Assembly (NCBI GenBank): GCA_033002965.1
Contig: JAURVB010009608.1
Location: 241,244-305,243 of the forward strand
Source of the DNA: Piper betle
Taxonomy: Eukaryota; Streptophyta; Magnoliopsida; Piperales; Piperaceae
DNA: 64,000 bases
Reading direction: 5' to 3'
The translations under genes and the position numbers were made by a program. Shown piece after piece: positions 22,982-33,715 of this stretch (its first letter is position 1; each line of letters starts with the position of its first letter). Under the pieces are notes generated by a model. That model was not told the DNA's origin and did not search any database. It saw only the letters and a list, made by a program, of their open reading frames with translations.

Positions 22982-24778
22982 GTCACTTATAGAGAATTCT
23001 AGGTCAAGCGTCGTCAGCACCTTATAATGGGCTTTATGGATTTCATATCAACTATGAATTGCTCAAACATTTTAACCACCAACCCCTTCAAGAAATGGCA
23101 ATTTTTTGCCTTGGATGCACTTCCTATCGCGGCCTTTGGAAAGAAGGGGAATTAGTTAATGTTATAGCATCATCGTTAATTATGTACCTCTTTGGATTGT
23201 TGACTAGGCATCATGAGATGCATTCATATAGTCATCTTCTCTTTCAAAGCTGAAAAGGAAAAAATCCAGTCTGCCTGTACATGACCAGCAAATGTTCAAT
23301 GTAGTTCGGTAATTTCTTTTAGATGATATCTTAGGGTGCATTCAAATGAAAGTTATTTTTAACTATTTGGAAAGGTTCCCCTCTAGTTTTTGTAAAATTG
23401 GAGCTGTTTCATGTGGTGATCCTAATTTGTTATCTTTACTTGGAGTGTAATATACCTAACAGCTGCAGTCATTTTATCATTCAATTCTCATGTTGTCTTG
23501 CTCATAATCTAATGTGATGAGTTTATTTAATCTGTGTAATCAGGTTTAGCATGGGCTATTTGTGAGCACTTGGTCTCAGTCACTAGGGCACCAACTTTAT
23601 TTGCTACCCACTTTCATGAGCTGACTGCGTTAGCAAATGGAGATAATTGTCAGGGAATGCCTGGACATGGTGTTGCAAACTATCACTTGGGAGCTCATAT
23701 CGATTTATCAACACAGAAGTCAACCATGCTTTACAAGGTTTGGCATCAATAGAAATTTGTCTTATTGCCAAAGTAGGAAAATATTAATTTTTTTATTGTC
23801 GGTGGTGGTGTGTGAATTCAAGGCTTTTAGCACACACTTCCATTGTTAGTTTTGTTTATTTATGACACATATTACATTTTAGTTTGGTTTTTAATATGCC
23901 ATCATAAACTTGATCCCTTGACCCATGCACTTGATCCATGTGAAACAGATGTTGGTATTGTTAAAAGAATTTAACCTTAACTCAGCGTGAACTTCTGAAA
24001 TGTCAATAGTGACAGTTCCTATACGAATATAGCAGAGCCCACTAGCCCCTTTTATGAACATTGTTGTGCACGTATAGTCTGGCTACGACAAATAAGATAT
24101 TTCCTTCATTGTTGTGATCCTTCTTTTATTAGGTTGAACCTGGGGCATGCGATCAGAGTTTTGGAATTCATATGGCAGAATTTGCAAATTTCCCAGAAAC
24201 TATTGTGGCTCTTTCTAGAGAAAAGGCTGCAGAGTTGGAAGATTTCTCTACAGCTTCTTCCTCAGACGATGAAACGGAAGAGAAGGTTGTGTGGACTGTA
24301 GTTACCCAGCTCTCACGCAAAGACTTCATGAAATTCATAATGATGTTACTTGCCCCTTCAGAGACATCAGATAAAGGGATATTCCCTTATCATATAAATT
24401 TACTAAGTAAAATCAATGCCTGTGATTAATGTAGCTATTCATTTATTATTGGAAAAAAATTTCAATGCTTTGCAGGCAGGAGTAAAACGTAAGGACGATG
24501 CAGCTGAAAGTGTTGCCAGGGCCCGAATGTTTTTGAGGGAATTTTCGTCTCTGCCACTGGAAATGATGGATATCAAGGATGCTTTAGAGATTGTGGGTAA
24601 AATGAGATGTAAGACGCTGCAGGTTGCCGTTGGCTGCATGAGTTCTAACCAATGGAAGGTAGATACCATTAGCCAAGTTTTTCGCCAAGGTTTTCTTGTT
24701 GTTTGCCAATGGGGTGCATCAATTTTGCCAGGGGATTTCAAGTACCTCATACGAGTTATAAGTAAGTTGAATCTTTAG

Positions 24779-25470
24779 GAGTTCGAATGCTGGTAGTCTG
24801 GATCCAATTGTGTATATGGCACTCGATGTCTTCTGTGCAAGCTAATTAAATCATTCTTCCTCCTGCAAAAGAATAAATGCATTCACTATCAAACATCTTT
24901 TACATAGCTTATTTGTTGCCTGATTCTTGTACATTTGCAAACGAAATTGTAGTTCAAGTAGAAAATTTTCACTGAAATTAGAAATGACTGATTATCATGA
25001 CATTTTAATCCTTTACACGCATGACATCACCATATGATTTGGCTTTGTGTGCACTATAGTTACCCAATTCTTGCAAATCTTTGCTTGGGTGTGAGCATAT
25101 TTTACCCGTCACAAGCTGTACAACGTGCACTTGATCAATATTGCTATGAATTCGAAGTTATTTCTGAACATTTCAAAGACTAGACTGCAAGCGACACGGA
25201 TCAAATCATCAATTTTTTTGTCGATGGCAAAGACTTCATAAAATTATATCCGCGGCCGAGTTGGAGGGTCATATAGCAGATGTTTCTTGACAACGTAATG
25301 ACGGCCAAGTCAGAGCTAAAGAAAAACATGCATCTTACGTTATCATATAATAACATGGCTTCTTCATAAATTAACAAAGAACGCTAATCTAGAGGAAGGT
25401 TACATTAAATTAAACGAGGTCATTTTGCAGTTCTAATTAGGCAGCATGTTGCGGACAGCCTTCGTAAAGC
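24779..25470. other. Intergenic, downstream of the MSH2 relic
   Basis: No gene, RNA or repeat was recognised. It is AT-rich with scattered short frames. Confidence 0.4.
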
Positions 25471-25480
25471 TACCATTAAC

Positions 25481-25836
25481 TAAACTAGGGGTGCTAATTG
25501 AGCGAGCGAGCCGAGCTGAACATGTGCACGAACTCGGCTCGAATAGTTCGAAACTCGTTCGAACTCGACTCGAGATCGAACGAGTTTTGGACATACATGC
25601 TCGAGTTCGACTCGAATACTTTTTATGTGTTCGAGCTCGACTCGAGCTCGAATATACTTAAACTGTTTAATTTTCTGAGCTCGTTCGCCAGCTCGTTCGT
25701 TAGCTCGAAACCAACTCGATTAAAAGTTAAAAGTACCTCACTTTAAAAAAAGTGAGGTCATTGTGGTTTGAACCCACAACCTTGAAGTCATCAAGGTGAA
25801 TACTTACCATCTCAACTATCTTGCTTCTTTGTTATT

Positions 25837-25876
<40 letters not shown>

Positions 25877-26127
25877 ATATAATATAAAGACTATATTATT
25901 ATATTATTTTGTCGAGTCGAGTTCGAGTCGAACTACGAGTCGAGTTCGAGTCGAGTTCGAGTTACAACCGAGTCGAGTCGAGTCGAACACGACCTTGCTC
26001 AAGCTCGGCTCGTAAGATTCGAGTTCGAGTCGAGTTCGAGTCGAGCATTTAAATGTCGAGTTTCGAGTCGAGTCAAGCCGAGCCGAACGCTAAATGCTCA
26101 CGAGCTGGCTCGCTCAATTAGCAACCC
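25481..26127 (-). mobile_element. CGAGT-rich TIR element with tRNA-like core, copy 1
   Basis: A 647-bp insertion is flanked by the 10-bp direct repeat TACCATTAAC at 25471-25480 and 26128-26137. The ends are inverted: GGGGTGCTAATTGAGCGAGC on the left and GCTCGCTCAATTAGCAACCC on the right. Both subterminal zones are dense in CGAGTTCGAGTCGAG-type motifs. The middle holds a tRNA-like block and a (TA)n run at about 25844-25871. Related copies lie at about 57715 and 61606. The mixture of inverted ends, a 10-bp duplication and a tRNA-like core does not match one standard class; a nonautonomous DNA transposon that captured a tRNA-like sequence is my preferred reading. Confidence 0.8.
25753..25830 (-). 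other. tRNA-like sequence (decayed or SINE-type) inside the element
   Basis: Read on the minus strand, this block has an A-box-like TAGTTGAGATGG. It is followed by an anticodon arm CCTTG-ATGACTT-CAAGG with a 7-base loop whose centre is GAC, and a perfect T arm TGTGG-GTTCAAA-CCACA. The acceptor stem is not paired, so it is not a working tRNA. The GAC anticodon would suggest a valine tRNA ancestor, which is only an inference. Confidence 0.65.
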
Positions 26128-26137
26128 TACCATTAAC

Positions 26138-26576
26138 CATCTTGATCAATTGATTAACACATTTCTTAATTACGAATCTCACTATCTCCACGTCGGCGCA
26201 CATTTTAACACGTAACTTCACTTGCAATTGACAGCACGTAGTATACAATCTTTTTTGCCCAAGCGCGGAGTATATTTATTATATACAGTCTACAACAACA
26301 TAATTATTCAACAATGTCCACTTGTTAATCTTTTTGAATATGCTAGGGAAAAAATAAACTATTTGAATATTCATCATTTATCCATTTAATTGGTCATAAC
26401 TCATAATCATGCAAGCTATCAAATCAAAACAGATAATTTAAATGTCTTCAAAGCTCAATCACTCTATAAATATAGGATAACCATAAATGCAGAGGAAACC
26501 ACAATATTAAATCTAGCAGCAATAACAAATGCCGACCTCCTCGTGGCCATGTAGGCCCGTCATCACCTATCGAAAT
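26138..26576. other. AT-rich intergenic DNA
   Basis: No gene or definite repeat is seen between the CGAGT-rich element and the TRIM-like element. Confidence 0.4.
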
Positions 26577-27180
26577 TGTTGGGTTAATCTCACATCAATT
26601 TTTAGAGTGACCGTTGACTTGTATATAAACTAATAGGAAAACTTCTTTTCTCTAAATTAATTTTTAGATAAAAAAGATAAGCATACATATTTCAAGTTTT
26701 TTTGGAAGGTTCAGAGGACCCAACAATGGTATCAATGTTAGGTAAGTTTTTGTGTTGCCCTGATTTACCTTGTAGTAAGTAGTTAATCTAAATTGAAGTC
26801 TCATGTAACCTCATTGTAACATATCGACTCCTCTAAGGAAGATGTGATATGATTAATTTGATGAGTGAAGGGGTTCACATTAAGATTAGATTAGCCGGTA
26901 ATTTAGGTGGCTTTATGAGCGAAGAGCTTCACAATAAGATTGAATTAGCTTGAATTTAAGTGCCTTGTAACTTTACTTTAACATGTGGATCTAGTATATA
27001 TGAAGAAAAAATAATTTAAATAGGCTAATGTCTGAGGGGGAGAATTATTAAATTAATTTCACATCAATTCTAGAGGTTACTAGTAACTCATATATAAATT
27101 AATAAAAAAATTTATTTTAAATTAATTTTTAAATTATAACAACCTATAAATGTATTGCTGGTCTTTTTTTATGGCCCAAA
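26577..27180 (+). mobile_element. TRIM-like miniature LTR retrotransposon
   Basis: A candidate 5' LTR of 149 bp (26577-26725) begins TGTTGGGTTAATC and ends GACCCAACA. It is followed after one base by TGGTATCA (26727-26734), which matches the primer-binding site for initiator methionine tRNA. A purine tract GAGGGGGAGA lies at about 27034-27043, directly before a diverged 3' LTR (about 27045-27180) that shares TTAATTTCACATCAATT and later blocks with the 5' LTR. The internal part is only ~310 bp and noncoding, which fits terminal-repeat retrotransposons in miniature. The 3' end is imprecise because the LTRs have diverged. Confidence 0.68.
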
Positions 27181-28103
27181 GGGCTAAATATGAACAAGAA
27201 CAACAATGGGGCGGCTGGGCTAAGGCACACGCCAAAATGGCAAGGGGTGATGCTCGGGGGGTGGATCGGGATAGGGTAGCAATGCAGTTGGCTGTTTGGG
27301 AAGGGGAGCGCCGTGCATGAGTGTGTGGTCGGGGTGAGGATGGTGGTGCTGACGGCGGCACCGGTGGGTGGGTAATACCCCGAGGTGGTGGAGCTCGGAG
27401 AAGGTGACCCAGAGTTGTTGGCTGCCAAGGCTTCACCGGGTGTGCTCGGGGTCATCTTTGAGGTAAAATTACGCCGGCAGCAACTCTAGTCACTCTAAAC
27501 ATGAGTATAGCTAAGTCAAGTTCATCTGAATCATCTCCCATTTTTAACTCTTTGTGGTTTTAATTAATGCAGTAAACAACATTCTGAGACATCGTGTTTA
27601 AAAGGACAATATTCGTGACATTGGCTATGTTTTCATTTAACGGTAGCATTATTATGTGATTTCTATAGCCTTGTTTGTTCTTTAAAAAACCTGATTTAAA
27701 GGTAGTTAGGCATGATGTCGACTTTACGCACGACGCGATAAATTTTAATTTTATATATTAATTCTTATTAAAAAATAAGATAAATCATAATAATTTAATA
27801 TCTTAAATTTTATTAAATAATAAGATAAATAACAAGAATTTAATATTTTAAATATAGACCACGGCTGTCTTTAATAATATATCTTATTTTAGTGAAAAGA
27901 TGAATTATAATTATTTATTTTTTTATAATATTTTTTTCAAGACAATTAATTTAAATGTTGAAATCAGTTGGGTTGGAATCTGTCCATGTGAAAGGTATAT
28001 TTATTATTTTTTTAGAAATTGACATTAACTATATTCAATCCCAAAATTTCATTTACAGAAGATATTTTTATTATTTTATTAAAATTTCTATTATATTTTA
28101 ATT
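27181..28103. other. GC-rich patch and AT-rich spacer
   Basis: 27181-27460 is a G-rich patch with overlapping open frames of 100 and 103 codons on the minus strand. These are low-complexity Pro/Ser/His frames caused by composition, without splice or start context. 27461-28103 is AT-rich and featureless. Confidence 0.45.
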
Positions 28104-30986
28104 GATTATGTAAAACCCGTGACTCGAGTCAGGGTTTTACGTTACTGAACCAGTCGGTTCGACCGTTGGTTCGAGTCGAGTCAGTTTCATGAACCGCGTG
28201 CTGAGTCAAGACCAGCCGTGAGTTATGAGCGATGAGAGTCAGGTGTACCTGAATATATCATGATAACGTCGAGAAGATGGTGATATATGAGTTATCTGAA
28301 TATATGAAAGTATGCAGTATTTTTTTCTTTCTATATGTTTGATCGTAGAAATATTTTTAGGCCGAATAACGTATTAGGACGCGTTGTATTATATTCGGGT
28401 GGGTTAGTAGTTATAGAGCATGTCATTTGGATGATGTTGTGTTTGTTTTAGTTTATGAAATTTTTTCATATTTTTCTAGAATTTTTTTAGGATTTATTAC
28501 GAACTAGTTATTATTTTGACTCGAGTATGAATCGAGTCAATAATTATTTATGAAATTGCCATTGGGCGTGTTTTCTCCTTTCCCCGACACTTTTACCCTC
28601 CCAAAACCCTTGCCGCCCATTGGATTGCCGCCGCCGCCACTGCCGACGCCGCACGACCGCCGATCAACGCCGCCCCGCCTTGTCGTGCCATCGCCGTGCC
28701 GCCCCGCCCTGCCGTGCCACCCCGACCAACCCCGGCCACCGTCTCGCCGCCACGACGCCGGAATTGCCCCACGAAACCGCCTCGGCCGTCGCCACTCCAA
28801 GCCGGATTCCGTCGCCGTCCGGGCCGCGCCGCCGCAGTTGTGACCCCGACGACTACCCCCCGCCGTTGCCGACGTTTCCCCCATCATCCCGACCACCGTC
28901 GAGGCCGGCCGGAGCCCCGATCGGAGCACACCGCCGCCGCCACCCATTTTCGACGCCGCCGTCGACGGCCATCGCACCTCGGTTACCCTGTTTGACACCA
29001 CCATCGGACCAAGCTCGTCGAGCTGGTGCCGATAGACCCCCTGATTGCCCCGTCCCGAATCATCGCCGAAAAACCGTCGGAATCTGCCGGAAAACCGCCG
29101 ACACTCGCCGGAAAACCGCTGGAACCGCCGAAAAAATTGGATTCTTGAGAAATTCGCCGGATCACCCGCCAAACGCACCCAGTCCAATCTGATCGGACTT
29201 CGGACACCGCTAGGTGCCGAATTCGAGTTTCGAGCCACAAAACGGAAACCCTAGCCGTCGCCGATCTTCGACGACGCGAGGTATAATTTATTTTAACTTA
29301 ATTATTTAAAATTTTTGATTATTAGAATTGCATGCTAGGATTGGTGAATTGTATGTTATAATAATATATATAAATGTAGATTTGATTAAGGATAAAATAT
29401 TAAAATTTGTTTGATTAAGTGGTGTTAAAAATATAGGCTAAGAAATTAATTAGGGTAAGTAGGCGATGATCATGATCTAATACAAACTAGCCTAAGTAGG
29501 CTTGCTAGAATTGATATAGGTTAATGTGTGTTGATTGATGAGTGATTGTGTTGATTGTGTGTGCATGCTATAGGATGTGTGATTCATCATGCGGGCCTTA
29601 ATTTTTAGCTTGATTGTGTAGGTACGGTGTAGGAGCTCGCCTAGGCGCGTGGACCCGTTCAGAGCTTCTACCAGGTCCGTTTAGGACTCGTTCTCTGATT
29701 TACGCTACTCTCTTGTGTATTTGATTTATTATGTGCAGGACGAGTTAAGTGACGTTTTATCGAATCCCACTTAACTCGGGCCATTTAGCCAACGATTTTC
29801 TAAATTAATAACCCTCGAGGATGAGATCCCTCGAGTTTTTTTTCGAACTTCAGATCCAGCTCACGTTGCCTTCGGGCCTATTGTATAAATCCCAACCCAG
29901 ACCTATATATATGTATAGTTTTTCGTGTTTTTGTGAGAGATTGAATGAGGGAAATCCGACTACCGTGCTACGCGAGCGGGCACGTGTGTATCGATAGTGG
30001 GCTCTGGAATGGTGTGCGGGCCGTTTCATTCCCGAGGGATCCTGACAACTCCACCTTTGAGTTCCTCAAACCCAGAGAAGTGTGGAGGTTCACGGGTACT
30101 GCATTGCAGCACATGTCTAGATTTGTGGTTTCAAAGGGTACTAAAGGCGACTGCCTGAGAGTACTCGGCCTTCGTGCTCAAGGCCAGGAGTAATATGGAA
30201 GGTGCAGAGGGCGGAAAGGAATGAGATTTGACGCGAGAAGCAATAGAGAAATGGCCGAGACATGAGAATGTGAAAGATAGGGGGACGCTGTCGACCCGAG
30301 GGCGACGGCTCCCGTATGTGCCCTAATGAGAGTTCTTGAGGAAGTATATGGTTTTCATTCAACAGGAGAGTTTGCTCTCCTGTGCCAGATTGATATTAGT
30401 TATTTTCCGGGCCGGTAACACTCGTTACTGACGGTTTTTCTATATATATGTGGGTGAGAAATGCGAAGGATGAAAGCTGTCGGGACTGCGAAGGAGCAAC
30501 ACGGAACCGCGCACACATGTACCTGCCGCGTGTAATCTATAATGACGGTGTGTTTTTGCTACGTGAATGAAAATTTTGATGTGTTTGTTTAGATAAATTG
30601 TTTGATATGAAATGAATGGATAAATATGAATGAGTAGGGAGCCTTGGAGTTCAGACTCGGCTTATGTAAAAATGAATGAGATAATGGTTGAATGTCAGGG
30701 TAAATTATTATGTGTTACCGTATTTTTATAAAATAGTATATATTTTCTTTTGGTTTCTCCTTTATTATTTTGTCTTGTCTTTGCTTGTACATCATAGCAT
30801 GCATGTAGGACTACGTTAGAACCCACACATCCCATCTATGCATTTCATGTTTGCATCTTCATCTTGAGACACCGAGGGCAGATCCGGGTCGGCTTAACCG
30901 AACCCAGTAGATTAGCGAACGGTTCGGTCGCCGGTGACATTTCCGGGTCGGTTCACGGGTGAGCCGAAACGGGGTGTTACAGATTA
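28104..30986 (+). mobile_element. Solo LTR, 2873 bp, Ty3/gypsy (Tekay/Del-like) type
   Basis: The LTR runs 28109-30981, starting TGTAAAACCCGTGACTCG and ending GGGGTGTTACA. It is flanked by the perfect 5-bp target duplication GATTA at 28104-28108 and 30982-30986. There is no second LTR, primer site or polyprotein in the adjacent sequence, so this is a solo LTR left by recombination. Long LTRs with TGTAACACCC...GGGTGTTACA ends are typical of the Tekay/Del chromovirus lineage. A GC-rich block at about 28550-29270 has long open frames on both strands; these reflect composition. The family could have moved fairly recently because the target duplication is intact. Confidence 0.9.
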
Positions 30987-31733
30987 ATTCTAAATATTGA
31001 ATTTTTTTTTATTAATAAGATAAGATTGACCATCTTACATAGTCAAAAAACCTTTTCTGTAGATTGGCCATTCTATTGCACTTTGATGGCTATCCGGTCA
31101 TCAGAAACCACAGCAGAATGCAATCCTCAGGTCCTGAATGCAGTCCTCAGGTCCTTAATTTCATTACTTATCATTTGAGTGACCTGCTTAATTATGTATT
31201 TTGAGAGACATCTTATGGCATGTGGTCCAGCTTGGTTCTTAGTAGTTTTGTGTGCGTGTGTGTGTGAATATAAAGATGCTGTTATGCACCGCATCAAAAT
31301 GCAATGCATAGGCAATATTTTTAATTTAGCCGATTGGATCAAAATCCAACGGCCCAAATCTATTTTTCCCTTTTTTCTCCTTCTCCCGTTTTCTCCTACA
31401 TGGGCCGCCTTCCCCCCTTGCCTAATTTCGCACCCCGTAATTCCGCCACACCCCCCCCCTCGGCCCTGCCCCCGCCCCCAGCTCTGCCCGCCGCCACAGT
31501 GCCCCACTGCCCCAGCTCGCTGCCGCGGTGCCCACCCCACCTCCTGCATGTAGTCACGTTTCCCCTCACCCCTGCTCCCGCTCGGGCGAACCGCGGCCCC
31601 CTGCCCCTGCCTGAGGCAGCGGCCACCCCTCCCCCCCACCCCACCCCCTGCCTCCCGCGGGCAGCCAACGGTGGGGTGGTGCGGCAAAACAGAGGGGGGG
31701 GGGGTGAGAAGAAACAAGGGAGGGTAGTTTTAT
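30987..31733. other. Repeat-derived DNA with C-rich block
   Basis: 31384-31715 is a C-rich block with open frames up to 196 codons, all low-complexity. TTGGATCAAAATCCAACGG at about 31332 resembles the hairpin sequence at 32584, so this may be one edge of a larger nested repeat. No gene is supported. Confidence 0.4.
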
Positions 31734-32180
31734 AATAAAAACTTGACTCGATCCCAACTCAAGTCAAGTTTTTGTTATGAAATAAATATTAAATAAAATA
31801 AAATAATTTCGTAATAAAACTTAACTCAATCCCGACTCGAGTCAATATGACGAAATAATTTTTTTAAAAAAATAAAATATTTTCATAATAAAAACTTAAC
31901 TTGATCCCGGCAGTGGATGTGAGGGGTGATGGCAATTTCGTAATAAAAAATTCACTCGCTCTCGACTCTAGTCAATATTAAGAAATAAATTCTAAAAAAT
32001 AAAATAAGATAATTTTGTAATAAAAACTTGACTCGCTCCAAATTCGAGTCAATATTACAAAATAAAATTTATTTTGTAATATTGACTCGAGTTGGGAGAG
32101 AGTTAAGTTTTTATTTCAAAATTATTTTATTTTATTTTTAATTTTATTTTATAATGTTGACTCGCGTCGAGAATGAGTAA
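31734..32180. repeat. Short repeats with ACTTGACTCG...CGAGTCAATATT units
   Basis: About five diverged units of 50-80 bp carry AATAAAAACTTGACTCG, then CTCGAGTCAATATT and AAATAAA. They start near 31734, 31812, 31886, 31939 and 32019. The last at about 32065-32170 is inverted. GACTCGAGT motifs link them to the 5' part of the LTR family seen at 28.1 kb. Confidence 0.6.
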
Positions 32181-32464
32181 AGGTTCTATTTTATGGGGAA
32201 TGCGCGCACAAGGGAGCGGAGCCAGGCGAGGGGGGTCAGGGTGGGTCGGGCGGGGCAGAGTCTGCAAATCGTCGCGACAGGGAGGGGAATATGGACGGGG
32301 TGGGGTGGTTCGATGGCTGTGGGGGGACCGCCACAACGGTCAGTGAGGGGGCCAGAAGCGGGCCGAGGTGGTGCGGTCGGGTGGTGCTGGCCTTGGGGGG
32401 GGGTACGTGGTGGGGTAGTGGTAGAATGAGGAGAGCTGCTGGATGAAAATCTAGCAACTCTCAG
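32181..32464. other. G-rich low-complexity block
   Basis: G-rich DNA with open frames on both strands that look compositional. It is similar in character, in opposite orientation, to the C-rich block at 31384-31715. Confidence 0.4.
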
Positions 32465-32611
32465 GGCAGTGCAGTGCCTATGCTGCCAAAAGCAGGTAGC
32501 GCACTGCAGAACATCTATATATATATGATATGGTGCACTACAAGCTTTTGTAGCGCACCATATATTGTTGAACGAGGCCGCTGGATCAAAATCTAGCGGC
32601 TCTCGTTCAAC
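32465..32611. repeat. Three adjacent hairpins (MITE or small-RNA-like foldbacks)
   Basis: Hairpin 1 at about 32465-32508 pairs CAGTGC with GCACTG around an AAAAG loop. Hairpin 2 at 32527-32563 pairs ATATGGTGC-CTACAA with TTGTAG-GCACCATAT. Hairpin 3 at 32567-32611 pairs GTTGAACGAG with CTCGTTCAAC, with CCGCTGGAT/ATCTAGCGG inside. The three sit within about 150 bp. Confidence 0.7.
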
Positions 32612-33085
32612 CTCCCACCCCCTCACGATCTGTCTGACTCACCTGCCCGTCTGACCCGCTTGACCCTCCCGAACTGCCCCTCTTGCTCGCGACCATGCCA
32701 CTGCCCACCGCCGCAGCCTCGCTCCCAGCTGGCGCCCCTACCCACCACCCCCTCCCCCGCCTAGCCACCGCCCGTCACCGTGGTCTCCGCCGCCAGCCGG
32801 CACCCCTGCTGCCACCACCAAGCCCCCCCCACCACCCGAGTAGTGGGCACAAAATCGAGCGGTGGTGGAGAGGGGGGGGTTGGTGGTGGCAGTAGGGGTG
32901 CCGGCTGGGGGTGGGGACCACGGCGGTGGCCGGTGGCCGCGCGGGCGGAGGGGGGTGGTGGGCGGGGGTGCCAGCTGGGGGCGAGGCTACAACGGCGGGC
33001 GGTGGCGCGGTCGTAGGTGGGAGGGGCGGTTCAGGCTGGTCAGGCAGGTTGGACGGGCAGGCGGGTCAGACGGATCGCGAGGATA
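32612..33085. repeat. GC-rich foldback, ~230-bp arms
   Basis: The left arm (about 32615-32840) and right arm (about 32858-33085) are imperfect inverted copies. Examples are GATCTGTCTGACTCACCTGC against GCAGGCGGGTCAGACGGATC, and GCCGGCACCCCTGCTGCCA against TGGCAGTAGGGGTGCCGGC. The loop is about 18 bp. Open frames across it are compositional. It ends within a few bases of the GULO fragment. Confidence 0.82.
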
Positions 33086-33089
33086 TATA

Positions 33090-33715
33090 TAATGGATCAT
33101 GCCTTACTGGGAGTGAGGATGGCCTCCTAACTGCTTGTGGTTGGGATCCTCGGATACGTGGGTTGTTCTTCCACCAAACCACAATCAGCATAGCCTTGTC
33201 CAATGCGACGAGCTTCCTCGGGGACGTGAAGAAGTTGAGAGCTGAATCCAGATGCCCTGTGTGGAACAGAGCTGTACAGCGGCGTCCTCATGAGGTATGT
33301 CCGCAACTCCACCGCGTACCTAGGCAAGACAGAGGATTGCCTCAACATAGATATCACATTCTACGGCGCCCATGACCCCAACAGGCCGAGGTTGAACGGG
33401 GACGTGTTGGAAGAGATAGAGCAGAAGGCGCTGTTCAAGAACAGGAATCTTGCCTTCCTCGGTGTGAGTCAGAAATATGGATCGAGGGTGGGCAAGTTTG
33501 TGGAGGTGATGAAGAGGTTTCATCCAGAGGGGCTGTTTTCTTCTGAATGGTCGGATGCAATGCTGGGATTGGACACGAGGAGCTTGGTGACACAGAGGAA
33601 AGGTTGTGCTCTGGAAGGGCTTTGCATTTACACCTTGGACGAGCATTGTGCCCCGGACCGGGGATACTACTGTTAACCTGGCATGGTGTACACAGAAGCT
33701 AGAGTTTGTCGCAAA
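33090..33715 (+). pseudogene. L-gulonolactone oxidase-like gene, truncated 3' fragment
   Basis: Fragment of a plant GULLO gene, whose family oxidises L-gulono-1,4-lactone toward ascorbate. Conserved text is LTGSEDGLLTACGWDPRIRG, FFHQTTISIALSNATSFL, then MRYVRNSTAYLGKTED, LEEIEQKALFKNRNLAFLG, FHPEGLFSSEWSDAMLGLD and GCALEGLCIYTLDEHCAP. The first half and second half are in different frames, with a one-base shift near 33250. A TAA at 33674-33676 interrupts the family's C-terminal end, since PGMVYTEARVC still follows it in frame. The FAD-binding N-terminal exons are absent; a GC-rich foldback stands where they should be. It is therefore a broken gene remnant. Confidence 0.85.

Larger units (their letters stand above)
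16339..24778 (+). pseudogene. MSH2: MSH2 DNA mismatch-repair gene, decayed copy
   Basis: Relic of the MutS-homologue MSH2, whose MutS-alpha/beta complexes recognise DNA mismatches. The exon order and protein order are kept: MENGNLEPNKLPELKL (16339), DYYTAHGENANFLAKTYYH (17263), MRALNVLESKIDANKNFSLY (18015), LENGEYMISSGYDPN (18703), AYVRPEI-type clamp region (19265), Walker A exon (19585-19656), [17 protein letters not shown] (20408), [19 protein letters not shown] (23587) and a C-terminal exon from 24477. Lesions are plain. One base is missing in exon 2 after DAKQAQG. Stops and shifts occur near 17641-17745 and after 18190. A TAA stands at 19651-19653 inside the ATP-binding exon, where Walker A reads GPNMSGKST instead of GPNMGGKST. 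The exon at 19878-19975 has lost bases and changed frame. The Walker B signature DELGRGTST reads [10 protein letters not shown] full-length product is impossible. Intron 20514-23543 has been enlarged by a long inverted repeat. Confidence 0.92.

Noticed and set aside
25753..25830. Functional tRNA gene
   Set aside because: The T and anticodon arms are good but the acceptor stem does not pair, and the same block recurs inside repeated elements.
28537..29254. Long open frames (up to 233 codons) on both strands
   Set aside because: They lie inside the GC-rich part of a solo LTR. Open frames on both strands with Arg/Pro/Gly-rich text are a composition effect.
31127..31757. 196-codon and other open frames in a C-rich block
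   Set aside because: Low-complexity Pro/Gly/Arg translations without start context, splice sites or motifs, in repeat-derived DNA.
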